The notes beneath the pieces were generated by a model, which had not been told where the DNA came from, ran no database searches, and saw only the letters and a list, made by a program, of their open reading frames with translations. This document shows, one piece after another, positions 1 through 11,671 of a stretch of 64,000 nucleotides of DNA (its first letter is position 1; every line of letters begins with the position of its first letter). Source of the stretch: Amoebophrya sp. A120. Lineage: Eukaryota; Sar; Dinophyceae; Syndiniales; Amoebophryaceae. The position numbers and the translations under genes are program-made. Location: assembly GCA_905178155.1 (NCBI GenBank), contig CAJINV010000008.1:3683420-3747419 (forward strand), in the 5' to 3' direction.

Positions 1-1557
1 TCTTGAATTTTTTCGCTCGCAAGGCAACTACTATTTCGAAAATATCTCGTTGGAGCTTTTCTTTTCTCGCACGGTGTATTCGCATTTTTGCTTTGCGAAC
101 GAGATTTAACTGTTGCGAAGGGGGAGCTTCGTTTTCGAAAGTGTTTTATGACGATTGAAACCTGTACCAAATTTTCTGTAGGTCTGTAGCTTTTACACAT
201 TTCACTATCCGTACACTGTGTTGATAACAAACTCGCTGTCTGTAACAACGAAATTAGCTTTCCAAGATTTCAACTTTCTTTGTACCTAGTACCATTTGCG
301 AGCAATTTCCTCGACTGCGCCTTCTAACTCTCTTTGAAAATAAGTCTATGTAAATTTGTAGCAGAAACTAGTTGTCATTTCCAATTCACTTTGTCTAATT
401 TCACTTTGTTGAATCATAGGCCGCTATGATTCTTCATCGCTTCTCAAACTTTCTACCTTTCAAGAATTCAGGAACCTTGCACAAAATAAGTCACACTATT
501 TGCGAAGCGTGTGACTTGTTCAGGTCACTCGTCAGAGGAGAAAAATTCCCTTGTAAAGAAGCCTTCTAGAAGGCTTCGTAACAAATGAACCGAGGAAGCG
601 GATGATGTGTCAACAGACTTCTCCGTCTTGTTTTCGCACAAAAAATTTGCGCACCACTAGCATTTAATGTATGTACACATCCACAACTACGCTGACACGA
701 CAACCCCTGCTGGCGCAGCTCTAATATTATTGAAATATATTGAAGATGAAACTTCTATCTTGTATTTGACGATTTTGCGCAACTCAAGCTCGTTTGTATC
801 TGTCGCAAAAATCATCTGAGGATTGTCTTCTACCTTTACGATGTAACCTTCTACTTCTTGTACAGCAGCTGACAAGCTTTGTAATTGTTTGATGTAAGCA
901 CTTAAACTCAACACCTAAAAGGATTCGGGCGGCGAGCTTGCTACAACGACCTGTGGGCGTGTTCTCTAGGCTGTCACTCTTTTCGTACGTAACGATTTAA
1001 TATGCCGGCGCATGCATTGAGTGTTGCTAGGTTTCGCACATCGCTGGGCGGTCTGATCGTTCGCTGAGGGAACCGGAACTGAACCAGCGGAGAGAGAGAG
1101 CATGCACCGATGATGATCGGATTGTCTTTGTCTTCGTATGTGTATGATCGCTAATATTATCGCTCGGCCTATCCCTACCTACGAACAGAAACAGTTTTCG
1201 TGTCGTTTGCTCTCTTCTGGCTACGATTTCGGTGGCGATTGCTCGTTCGATTCACTTCGATGTTCACCCGTGCCAGAGCGCTCGGATATTCAGATTTCGA
1301 ATTTTTCTAGCATCCGGCAGAACGATGAACAGCTAATTTATTTCACCGTCGCCGTCTCTCTTGTTTTGCTAGTTGCAGCCAATCTGGCCTTCGCTTTGGT
1401 TTTTTCTAGCTTTTACGAAGAAATAAAGTGCAGGCACGGCGGTAAAGCAGGCCAGGCTCTCGTATTTGATACCAGTGTCACTCACAGTCACGACACCACG
1501 GGACGTATTTCATCCCCAAACCAGCAGTAGGCCTAGAGTAAAGACCACTTCGATAAA
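1..1557. other. 5' flank without a supportable gene
   Basis: AT-rich sequence with no homology I can recognise. A 130-codon open frame at 1138-1530 contains one hydrophobic stretch (about residues 66-92) and ends 27 bases before the next gene starts. It has no other support and could be chance. The last few hundred bases probably contain the promoter or trans-splice acceptor of the gene at 1558, but no motif identifies it. Confidence 0.4.
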
Positions 1558-3806
1558 ATGGGGGACGAGGTGCCACAGCAGCTCATCTTCGAGAATGTGT
1601 CGCCTGCGACACGTTTGCTCGAAAAGCGGCGGCAGATGTACTAGATTTAGTTTATTTACGCCATTGCCACCTGGGCAGTCGAAATGCAATTCTGACGTCC
1701 AGCACAGTGAGAGTGCTACTTAATTTCTCGATCACAAACATTCGTCTTATGCGTTAAAAGCATGCGCGTAATGCCGCGTTTTTCGAATAAATTATCCTAA
1801 GTACAACTTACATTCGCAGTTCGATGAAATACAAAGCTTCAAAAAAATCTAAATCTTCGTAGGTACGAAGTTCAAGACGCCTTGGAAGCCCAGAAAGCCC
1901 GTTTTGCGCAGGAAGAAGAAGCGTTCGCGAAAAAGGAGGTGCAACTCCGAGCGAAAGATCTCCAGCTGCAGCAGCAACTCATAAAATTCAACAAGTTTCT
2001 CCAGGACAATGAAGCGAAAAGGAGAAGAGCAGAGACAAGGTAAATACTTGGTCTAGACGAGATTCATTCATTCGCGTTTGTAGTTGGTTCTCAAGCGAGG
2101 TGAAAAATCGCGGGCAGAGGCGACAATGAATTTTCTCATGCATGATCAGGATCATAGTGATAGCTTTTCGATCTGAGACTCGAAGATGAATCATGAAGAA
2201 AATGAGGACTGATGCATGAAACAAAACAGAGCCTCCGAGGAGCAGGCGCAGATACTTCAGAAAGAGGATATCAAATGTAAAAATAAATGTCTGGGTCTGG
2301 AAGATTGCCAGCTTTGTCATGCATATTTTGCATGACTCCTGATGTCTGTGATGCGTGCCCTAGCATCACAGATTTTGTGAGGGCTTCCTGATGCCTATAC
2401 CGCATGACACATGCTCTCTGCGTGTAGCAAAACTTAGACTCTCTTTGCTGCTCATGCAATACAGATTTTTTTATATTCCAAAATCAGCATGACAAGTTGC
2501 ATTCTTCCAGACCCAGACATTTTTACATTTGATAGAGGAGGAGATAGGGCAACTCCAAAAGAGGCTGGACGAAAGCCAGAGTTTGTGCTTGGAGCTGGAG
2601 GAGGACGTGTTGAAAAACTTGAAATACGAAGAATTTCTGGAGCTCGTCAAGGAAAACTCCGATGACTACAGCGAGATCCAGGACCTCGTCACAAGGTTTG
2701 AACAAATTAAATACTTGCAATTGAAACCAGAGTGGCGCGCATGCATGAGAATGGACGATGATGACAAATGTATAAATGCACGACCACGACTGACATCTAC
2801 GAATAAATGCAGATGTAATAACCCTTTATCAGGCACGAGACCCTGGAGGCGGCTCATCGCGACCTGATTGAGAGTCAGCAGAAGGCCGAGAACATGAACG
2901 AGGGCATAAGGAACGAGTACCAGAATTACCGCAAGGAGAAAGCCATGGAAGTTCTAGCACTAACCAACAAAACGGCGGCGCTCCAGGCGGAGCTCGAGGA
3001 CGTGGAAAAAAAGTGCTTGCAGCTGGAGGCCCTGGCGGAACACAGCCGTCAAGAAGAGTCGCAGCAGTCACTGTTTCTGGGCCAGATCATTATGAGTGTG
3101 GACAACCTGTTCCAGAGATGTACAGATTTTTTTGTTGATGTGAGAATATATAAGTGTTCTTGTATTTTTGGAATTCTGTACACGAAGTTTTAAATACCAC
3201 ATTATGCAGAAGCAGAGCCCTCGCGCAGGAGAATTGCTCGGGAAGATAAGGAGCGAGCAACTGCTATCAATTCGAACTCAAGGTAACCTGAAGCGACCCG
3301 CCATTCAGCACAGCAACGAGCTCGGAGAGAAGGCGTCCGCGATCGCGGCGATACAAAACGCAGACTCCTACGCGCCCAAAGTAACCTTCGCGGTCAAGCA
3401 ACTCCACGTCATTAAGGCGTATTGACCTTGTTCAGAACGATTATTTTCATTTCAGTTAATTCGTTGCTTCACGTTCTTACGTTATATTATTGGCATGTTA
3501 TGTAACCTCGGTTTAAGAAACGCACTACAGCTTTTCATTTAGTTTTTCGTAACAGTAGGATGAGGATTGCTGATGTGCATCGCAAGAGTAAAAATGCCCT
3601 GAAGCCATTTGGTTTTGGTACAACTAGAGTGTTGCGAAAGATCTGCAGCGATGTTGTCATTCCTAATCCTAAGGTACATAAAGGACCTGCGTGACATCCA
3701 GGATAGCATCAAGAAGGAAGGCCGCGGTCGCAAGAAAGAGGTGGTGACCGAATTCGGCACCAAGATTTCCGAGCCGGAATTTGTTTTTGAACGGGTGGCG
3801 AAATAA
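1558..3806 (+). CDS. CFAP73: CFAP73/CCDC42-like axonemal coiled-coil protein
   Basis: Predicted exons are 1558-1637, 1863-2039, 2230-2268, 2540-2695, 2833-3119, 3213-3282, 3314-3418 and 3674-3806. They sum to 1047 nt (348 aa) and close in frame. The protein is almost entirely coiled coil. It carries the DUF4200-family block with KFNKFLQDNEAKR near residues 70-83, a later block SLFLGQIIMSVDNLF, and a C-terminal block YIKDLRDIQDSIKK, all in the order and spacing of CCDC42/CFAP73. In Chlamydomonas the CFAP73 orthologue (MIA2) is part of the modifier-of-inner-arms complex on the axoneme, so a role in flagellar beating is expected. Most introns are GT-AG. One junction (2268/2540) is an introner. 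The join at 3119/3213 and the 31-nt intron at 3283-3313 are the least certain. CCDC42 and CFAP73 are paralogues I cannot separate here. Confidence 0.82.
2269..2534 (+). mobile_element. Introner I1 (TIR family A)
   Basis: 266-bp element inside the CFAP73-like exon. It starts TATCAAATGTAAAAA and ends TTTTTACATTTGATA, with the inverted repeat continuing inward through the GTCTGGGTCTGGAA block. A perfect TSD GAGGA lies at 2264-2268 and 2535-2539. Removing the element plus one TSD copy joins the coiled coil in frame. There is no GT at the 5' boundary. Confidence 0.88.
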
Positions 3807-4833
3807 GAGGAAACGGAGCTGATGTGGAACGAATGTTTGCCACTACAGCGCAGGAGCTAATTACAACGGATTGAGATTCAGTTTAATACAGATTCAGATT
3901 CAGTAGAGCAGGAGGACGAGGAACGTCTTACTTTCTTCACGGTGTACTCGTGTTGATATTGAGCCGTTCTTCTAGCTTGTTCGCAGCAAGAGCTTGAGAT
4001 TCAGATTTAACAGATTCAAAGCAAGAGACAACGGAATTGAATACGAAGTACATCCGATCAGGCCATGGCTCTGTGGTCTGGGGTGCTCGTTGTCTACTTG
4101 AGATTCAGATCTTAGATTCAGATTCACCGGACGAGAGTCCAGCATGTCCTCTGTGTGTAGTTTAATTGATACCGCGCAGCAGGATTTCTGCGAAATTTTG
4201 ATGGAAAATGCCACCGTCTGTATCTATAGAAAATGAAGGTCGTCCGATGCCGGAACGGACATGTACTAAAAAAGAAAAAAAGAAGCTGTATCATCGATCA
4301 TGCGCATTTCTCCTGGCTTTCGCTAGTCTGGGAGGCGTGTTGCTGAGTATTCATATTGTTGCAGTCGCTCTTGCAGCGCCTGCATATTGGGTAGGTTGAT
4401 GATGTTCATGTTCAATGAACGCCCCTGGTTGTTGGATAAGTTTCCTATGCCACCAAGAATGAGTAAGAATGTCGGAACAACAAGGTAGAAAGTCAAAGTG
4501 CCACAGCCACAGGGACATCACAGTCATTCACCAGAGACGATTTGTGTAGTGTATTCCTTTATTTGACGTCCTCGCTATTAGCCAAATTTAAACGACCTTG
4601 TTGCATAATGAAAGAGCAAGAACAACGAACAGAAGCCTTATGCGGCAACACGAGTATGATGATATCGACAGACTTGTGTAGAAAGAAGTAGAACAAAAAA
4701 ACAACAAGAACTATTATGCTGTTGCTGCCGCTTCTCTGGGTGATCCACCAGTGATTCTAGATTTTTTACAGAAGAAGTGCAGCGGCTGCGAGAAGCGACG
4801 AGGGCCGTTGATTTATTCCACGAAGGAGCTAAT
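3807..4833. other. Intergenic region
   Basis: No supportable gene. Between 3870 and 4140 the word AGATTCAGATTCAG and its variants recur several times, a degenerate simple repeat. A 63-codon open frame at 4208-4399 contains a hydrophobic stretch but has no further support. Confidence 0.4.
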
Positions 4834-5849
4834 ATGACGTCTTCGCGCCAGAAGCACCAGCGCGCCGAGCATAGCGGAAAGCATGGTGGGAAAGAGAGCG
4901 GCAAGGGCGCGGTGGTAGGAATCGTTTTCGCCGTCGCACTAGCCGCCGGTCTCTACATGTTCCGGGGTCCGGTGGGCTCCTTCGTACTGCCGAAGTTTGT
5001 CCTTACAAAAACCATATCAAATGCAAAAGTGTTTGGGTCTGGAACAAAGCAACTTGTCATGCTAAATCTGAATCATGTGAAAATCTGTGTTGCGTGGTTG
5101 CCAAAAGGAAGCTGTCCACTTTTAACCTAATCCAGAGGCAGTGTCTCATGCAGCGTAGGCATGATAGAACTCTCACAGAATCTGTCATGCTTTCTCCTTC
5201 AAACCAGACCTCATGGGTCATGGGCAACCTGCATGACAAGTCTGGCACTCTTCCAGACCCAGACACTTTTGCAGTTGATAAGCCACCAGCGCAAAAAAGC
5301 CGGACGGCGAATTCGCCCTGCTGGGTTGGGCAAACTGGCTGGAAAAAGTGGGAACCAGTGCGGACGTCGTCAGATGCTGTTACGCGGTGGTACTCACTTT
5401 TTTATATTTTGTTTATTGACCACTCGTTTGCGTCATTAATAATCCGTTGCCGTTTCATCTCACTGCTCAATCAAGTTCTTCTTCTGCTAGCTTTATGCGT
5501 GACTTTCACTTTACATGTTGACGCCGACAGAACATTTTTTCTCTGCATGTTAATATCGGCGGTCGTGTTGAGACAAAGCCAAAACTTGAACTTCATCACA
5601 GAACTTCAAAGAGATGCACGATTCCTGGTGCAGCACAAACTCGAGCCTGTCTATGATGGACGACGGGATAAAGATCCTGTCCCAGTGCAGCGAGAACCTT
5701 CGGGGGCGCACAGAATACCCAATCGAGAGCTTCCACGCCGACAAATACGAGGGTAAGGTCAGGCACTCCACACGGGGAAGCGGCGCCGTTTTCCTCATTA
5801 GCGAGTTCAAGAGAAGGGCAAGCAGGCTGAAGACGGCGAAACCGAGTGA
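4834..5849 (+). CDS. Small single-pass membrane protein, unknown family
   Basis: Predicted exons are 4834-5014, 5286-5389, 5602-5752 and 5806-5849, giving 480 nt (159 aa) in frame. Residues 1-25 are basic and His/Lys-rich. Residues about 26-45 form one transmembrane helix (VVGIVFAVALAAGLYMF). The remainder contains four or five cysteines in a WCSTNSSLS...LSQCSENL context and an acidic tail. An introner interrupts the codon after the KT pair. The next two introns have GT-AG ends, though the 5389 donor could equally be at 5386. I do not recognise the family. The lack of a cleavable signal suggests a signal-anchored or tail-exposed protein. Confidence 0.55.
5015..5280 (+). mobile_element. Introner I2 (family A)
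   Basis: 266 bp, starting TATCAAATGCAAAAGTGT and ending ACACTTTTGCAGTTGATA. The flanking TSD is imperfect, AACCA (5010-5014) against AGCCA (5281-5285), with the mismatch at position 2. Excision with one TSD copy joins ACC-AGC in frame within the small membrane protein gene. Confidence 0.82.
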
Positions 5850-7434
5850 TGGTATCTACCTAAACCCTAAACTACTAGAGAAGCAAAAGGGTTCTCCTCA
5901 ATCTAAGCTAGCATGATTTTGAACTGATAGTGATAAAGCAAACTTGTTTGTCCCAGAACAAGTAGACTTCATTCGATGCTGCTACTTGCCTAGGAGCGAT
6001 GTTGAGATGATAAAGATGCATCATTTTGCTACGATCATAGCACCCCTACAACAACAGCAATCTCCCCTATGGCTGGTAGTCCAGTGTGCAAGATCTTGGA
6101 GGGCTGCGCCAACGACAAAACGAAAGGCGAGAAACCCTGCCGGGAAGTGCGGAAGTTGCTCGGCGACTGCTTTGCATAACAGGAAGAAGCAGGAGGCCAT
6201 TTTTGTGGAAGTGTAGCTTTGCACAGCAAGAATTAGGGGACCGAACACATCAAGGCACGACTTGGGCAACTGAGAACAAGCGACGGCCACAGGACCGCAC
6301 TTTCGTGGTGCTTCTTTTGCTCGCGACGCGACTCGTGTAAATGTATAATGCATGTCAACACATTGAGCGCTTCAACATTTCTGGTCGCAAACCAGAGCTG
6401 CGACATAGGGAAACGCGAAACAATAACACCTGGTGTGTGACCTCTTCAAGCCACTGGCACTGGAGGTATAGAGAAAGAACCCAAAGACAAAGAGTCAATA
6501 AACTTGAGCGATCTTTTCACGCACGTCTGCGCAAAGATACGAAAAGACGTCAAGCATAGTGCGACACTAAAAATCTCTCTGGCGGGCCGCGAATTTCGGC
6601 TGGGGTGCCTATGATCTGCGGTGTATATGCAGATTGGCAGACACGGTTGTGACAACTCTGAAGATATTGAACTATCGGAATGAGCAGCCATCTTTTTTCG
6701 AATCAAGAAAGCTGCGAACTGCTGTAGCTGCTTTTCATCGTAAGTACTACCAGAAGTAGAGCGGAAATTACAGGGACCACGAGAGAGCGCGGCCGCGGGC
6801 GGGGCAGAAGTTATAAACAAAGTCCATGCAACTCCTCCGACTTGCGAATGCTGGCGATGAATAAAGATAGAATCTTCGTTGAGGGTCTGGTCGTTGCTGT
6901 ACAAGGAAGCCCAAGTGCGCATTCTGAAGAGGAGGGAGTCAGTGCTTCCTTTTTCTTAGTGTCTAGTTCCGTACGTCGATACGAAACAGAGCGAAAAAAA
7001 TATGCTGGTGAAGATCCAGATGAGAGAGAGAGATCGATCTACTTGCGCAAACCTCAGGCCCCGGTACAAGTCAACATTGGGCAATTACCGGAATAATGTG
7101 TGCGTTGCGAACTCGCATCCGATTCCGAACCATCATGGCAGAAGCACGTTAACGCTTGCTTTCACGCACGAAAGAACTCCGTGTCTCGTTCCGCGTCGTG
7201 GCGCTCCCTGCTCAGTGCCCTGCCGAAGCGTTCTTTGGTAGGCATCGATTGTCTTCTTGACGGGTGGACAAGTGCAGAAGCTAACCGACGGGGAAGAAGC
7301 GCCAGCGGAGAAATAAACGAAGGTCCCTTATTTACGCGAGTTCTAGTACTCCTTGCACCTGTGTTGAAATTGACTACGGAGAACCTCCGAAAAATTGCAC
7401 ATCCCCGCCGACCCGCACCACCAGCACAGTTACC
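5850..7434. other. Intergenic region between membrane protein and Kelch gene
   Basis: No long gene is supportable. The only item with protein-like character is the short cysteine-containing frame at 6069-6179, listed separately. Longer antisense frames between 6446 and 7695 have no recognisable domain and probably arise by chance. Confidence 0.35.
6069..6179 (+). CDS. Candidate 36-aa cysteine-rich (CX9C-like) microprotein
   Basis: A short frame with ATG at 6069 and TAA at 6177-6179. Four cysteines are spaced CX5C, X10, CX9C, with a Lys/Glu-rich linker. A CX9C unit is typical of small mitochondrial intermembrane-space CHCH proteins such as the cytochrome oxidase assembly factors, but those usually have two CX9C arms and this has one clear arm. 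It could be a complete microprotein, one exon of a larger gene, or chance. Confidence 0.25.
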   Translation: MAGSPVCKILEGCANDKTKGEKPCREVRKLLGDCFA

Positions 7435-10400
7435 ATGAGTGCGACGCTTGCGTGGGATTCGTTCCTTGGGGTGGGGCAGCAGCCCCCCGCCATGATGACC
7501 AACGCGCGCATTGTTGCCTTTGACCGGCAAAACTTCGTCTTGGTGGGGGGGCTCACCGGGCGAAGGAGCAAGCGCGTTTTCAATCTGCGGAACTACGGAG
7601 AACAAGGCTGGCAGTGGCGCGATATCACTCCCAAACTCGGGGATGCTTTTGAAGAGGTATCTATACATAGCTGTCGAAGTAGGAACAAAAATCAATCATC
7701 CCGCGTTCTGGTAGTCGTATTTTTCGTTCTGCAATAAAGGTGAACATATGTGATCGCATATATCAGTTTGCACGAAACATGGTTCTCAACTCCAGGTTTG
7801 CAACCAGGCGATGTGCGCCCTCCGCTACGAGGACAAGCTGCCGAGAAACAAAGTGAACCTGACGCGGGGGCGGTGTATGCTGTTCGTTTTCGGTGGCCAA
7901 GTGCAGGGTGGCGTGAACGACGCGGGCCGGCCGGTGCTCTCAAGTGCGACCTATTTTCTGGATTTGGAAAATCCGATCGGACCAATCTGGCGCAAACTCT
8001 TTTGCCCCGAGGCACCGACCGCAAGAGAGGGAGCCTGTGGTGAGTCGGTGTTTTCTATTTCTTTGATGCGCGATGATCTTCTTTTCGTATAAGAAACCGA
8101 CCTAAAAATGCTAACATAGTCCTAATCCTCTCGCTCTCTTTCACATTCATCATCGAAGCCAGCCACAAGCTTTGGCCCCTATGTCACTTGTGTCTACATC
8201 AAGTTGATGTTGCGACAACAACATCATCACCTAGCGCTGGTACACCGCGGTGAGATCTTTCTCTTTGGAGGCCGTGCCGCCGCTATGAGCAACAGCAACG
8301 GAATCATGGCGGATATGTGGAGCCTCGACATCGACCAGTGCGATATGAATGCCCAGGTGCAGTCCGCCGAGGCATACGGAGGAGGTGAGAAAAAGAACCA
8401 AGTTAGTGATGCAAATACTAATGCGTTTTACAACTACATGCAGTTAGAAGAGCAGATTCTGATTCACAAAGATGTTCTTGTCAAAGGAAGCGATGGCCAT
8501 TTTCTATGGCTCCTGCACTAGTAGCTGTAATTAATGTACAGCGGATGAGCGACGTGGACGTCGTACCTATTTAGCTTTTGATTCTTTCAGGTCTCGGCGG
8601 CTCAACATGGGTACCACACGCCACAGCTATGCACAAAAAAAAAACGCCTTGTAGCTTCGGAGTGTTCATCATTACTTGTCCCCGAAAGTTTCACCTTCTG
8701 GCGCCTTGAGCTGGTTTGGCATGCCTATATAATGGAGCCCACCAGCGATTGCATTGGCATTTGCACGGTTCACCGCTTTCACGACAAACAAGCCAAGTAG
8801 AACATCACTGCCGAAGTCGCAATGTGGTCGTTTCTCAACGCATGCATACGCCTCAAGTCCGGACGGTACCCGAAGGGGCGCTACGGCCACGCGATGGTGT
8901 CCATCGCGGACAAGATTTACCTGTTCGGTGGTATGAGCGACCAGAAGCTCGGGGACTTGTGGTGCTACACGCCGGCCACGACAAGTTTTTCCTCCTCCGG
9001 CATTCTGAAACGGTCCACGGCGACGTCGTCCAGCAGCGGCAACTCCTGGAACCCGGTGCGCACGGTCGGAAAAACGCCGGCGGCGCGGTCCGGGCACGGG
9101 ATGCTATACGTGGAGCCGGACTCGCTAGTGGTGTGGGGCGGGATGCTGAAGGACGCACCCGGTGGCTTTCCCGTGATGGGCACGACGGTGTACGTGTTAG
9201 ATCTGCAGTGCCTCTATTGGACCACGCCGTACGTGCTGGGCGAGTGCCCGCCCCCGCGAAAGTCCATGGCGGTTTCCGACTTCACGGGCGGGATATTCGT
9301 GTGTTACGGGGGCGCACCCTGCGGCGACGTGTTCCGCAACTGCATCGAGACGCCGCAAAGAGCTTTTGTGTACACGCTACGCAGCACGCTGGATGACGCG
9401 GTGAGCAGCTCCGTCACCAATAATAACGCGGAGAACAGCGCCGGCGGCGCGGCCAAGGGTGGAGATGCTGAGGCGGGGGCTTCTACTTCACAAGCGCCGC
9501 CGGCAACCGGGGACGTGGGCAACATTTCCGCCAAAGCTAGCGAGCACTTCTTGACGGAGGGCCGAGATCGGCTGCTATCCCTGAAATTGCAGCTGGAAAG
9601 ACGGAAGAAGGAGGTGATCGAGCTCGTCTCCCAACTGCACAAGGAGCAGGCACAGCGGGAGCAGAAGGACAGGATCCTGCGCAACTTGTCCAAAGACATT
9701 TTCTCCGTCGACAACGAAATGTCGTACCTGCAAAAGCGGAACAAAATCCTCTACCGCATCGGCCTCGCGGAGCAGTCCCTGCGAAAATCCTGTGAGTCCA
9801 GCTGTCAGAAGTTGAAGGGACTGGCCTCCGTCGTCGAAGCGATCATGATCGCGAAGGAGGGGGGCGACGACTACATCAAGGACCTGCTCAGTAGCGCGAC
9901 AGCAGGCGGGGGGGCTAGTGCTGGGGGTATCAAGAAGGGAGCACCAGGAGGACAGCAAGCCGAGTCGGAGGACGACGAGCTGATGCGCAGGATTTTCTGT
10001 AGCCACCTACACAGCAGCAACCTGGAGGAAGGTGGGGACCATCAGCAGCAAGTAGAGCCCAACGCCGACGGCAGCTTCACCGTGGCATTAACCGCCAACG
10101 CGTCCGGCTCCAAAAGTGCGGCGGGTGGGAATGGCAAGGACGCGGCTCCGGGGATGAAAAGCGGGAACAACAAGGGGGGAAGCAATCCGAGCTCAAGAAG
10201 GAACTCCAGTGCCACCGCAAACAGTAACTTCGAGGACGAGGACGCCGCGGCGGAGGCAGTATTCATGATTTTAGGAGGGAGTTTTTGTAGCGTTCTTGCA
10301 GTACTTTTACTAGATGTAAATTGATGCAGAAGGAGGGCATGATGTTCTGCTATCATGCAATGTTGCCTTGTAGTACCACGTAAAAGGAGCAAAGAGTAGG

Positions 10401-11193
10401 AGGACACGACGTAGCACCTAGCACCTTCGTAGTGACTCAGACTGTGGTGCAAGAATCGTCAACATGATCACTGTATCTTCGTCTGACAGGCCGAAGCCGA
10501 GCTGGAGGAGCTCGAGAAGGAGCACAAGGACCTGCTGAAGCAAGTTCTGGCCCAAGAGAAGAAGCACAGCACGGAGGAGCGCAAATTGGGCGACTTGTTG
10601 CAGCAGCTCCGCGTGGACCTGGGCGTGCTCGATGACACGCAGGCCCTGCACGAGCAACGCGGGCAACAGCAGCAGCTTGGAGCAGGGTCGTCTTCCCCGA
10701 ACAAGCACAATCGGTCCGGGTCGCGTATGTCCCCCGATCGGGTCGAGGACGCGCTATCGCCTAGACTGTCAGACTATGCATTGCAAAAGTGTCTGGGTCT
10801 GAAAACTTGTGATGCTGGGTGGCGTATCATGAGGAGGTCACAAGTGCTGGCGCAGCATGACAAGCCTCCGAGCTTATAGGTGTTGCCGATTCTGCATGAC
10901 AGCATGACAGAAAAATCATGGGGTTCTTGGGTAACGTGCATGACAGATTGCAGAGTAATGCCAGACCAGCATGACAAACGTGCACTCTTCCAGGCCCAGA
11001 CATCTTTGCATTTGATACAGACCGGGGGGAGAATTATCCGTCGGGGAATGTTAGCGTGCCGCCTTTGAAGTTCTACAATGACGGCGAAGTGGAGCAGGAC
11101 GAGGACGAACAAGCGGGTGATGCTGGCGACAGGCAGCAAGAAATTACTTCTCCGCTAGTGGAGCTAGACCCTGGAGGCGCAGAGTTTATATGA
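7435..11193 (+). CDS. Kelch-propeller/coiled-coil protein, 3' end cut by a Copia insertion
   Basis: Predicted exons are 7435-7656, 7796-8039, 8163-8384, 8591-8610, 8858-10258, 10490-10774 and 11023-11193, giving 2565 nt (854 aa) in frame. Six Kelch blades are visible by their double-glycine strands: LVGGLTG, FVFGGQVQ, IFLFGGRA, IYLFGGMSD, LVVWGGML and VCYGGAP. A six-bladed beta-propeller is expected. A coiled coil follows (LLSLKLQLERRKKEV onward), then a Gly/Ser/Asn-rich linker, a second coiled coil (AEAELEELEKEHKDLL) and an acidic tail. Such proteins act as scaffolds or adaptors; the partner is unknown. Introns are GT-AG except for introner I3. The stop codon at 11191-11193 belongs to the retrotransposon LTR, not to the gene. 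The original exon continues at 18239-18333 in the same frame, so this allele lost 31 native residues and gained one. Confidence 0.8.
10775..11017 (+). mobile_element. Introner I3 (family A, diverged 5' end)
   Basis: 243 bp, starting TATGCATTGCAAAAGTGTCT and ending AGACATCTTTGCATTTGATA. A perfect TSD CAGAC lies at 10770-10774 and 11018-11022. Removing the element and one TSD copy joins TCA-GAC to CGG-GGG in frame in the Kelch gene C-terminal region. Confidence 0.87.
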
Positions 11194-11552
11194 CACATAA
11201 ATCATCAACCAACGATAAGAACCTTGATCCACTCCAAAGATCCAAAGCACACCTAAACGGGCACGATCGTCACTAATTCAATTCTACTAGAGTAAGATGA
11301 CTACTGAACCTGAAACAGGCTAAGACGGGCACGAACGTCACGGCAAGAATAGTGAAGGTTCCCGAGTGCCCCAGTTTTGCCTGGGCACGCAGTACCATCG
11401 ACCTTTACTCTTCCAATGAACCCCAGGGCCCTTGATGCCAGTCAAGGCACACACACAAATAATCTCTCATGCATATTTGTACCACCTCAACTAGGTGTTG
11501 TTTTTACTCGTAGTGGGTTCGACCTCGTCGTTGGTTAGTTCGCATCTTCACA
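11189..11552 (+). repeat. 5' LTR of the Copia element
   Basis: 364 bp, starting TATGACACATAAATC and ending GCATCTTCACA. It supplies the in-frame TGA (11191-11193) that now ends the Kelch protein. Relative to the 3' LTR it lacks a CCAG repeat unit near 11427 and has A instead of G in the sequence CTCA(A/G)CTAGG. Confidence 0.93.
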
Positions 11553-11671
11553 GAGTTATGAGCCCAAATTACCACTAAGATTTACTTCTGATTGCGAACA
11601 TTTAAAATTACACTTTGCGCCTAATTATCAGCATTACAAATTTAGAATCATAAATACCCCAACGACAAACC
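11553..11671 (+). other. Copia leader with candidate primer-binding site
   Basis: The leader between LTR and gag. Directly after the LTR the sequence GAGTTATGAGCCC resembles, with mismatches, the initiator-Met tRNA complement used by many Copia elements. The match is loose, and another tRNA or a tRNA half-primer is possible. Confidence 0.35.

Noticed and set aside
1138-1530. 130-codon frame with one hydrophobic stretch just upstream of the CFAP73-like gene
   Set aside because: No family features, and its position abuts the next start. A transmembrane-like stretch alone is weak evidence in AT-rich DNA.
7162-7695. 177-codon antisense frame overlapping the Kelch start
   Set aside because: Mirror of the Kelch first exon and its upstream region, with no recognisable domain.
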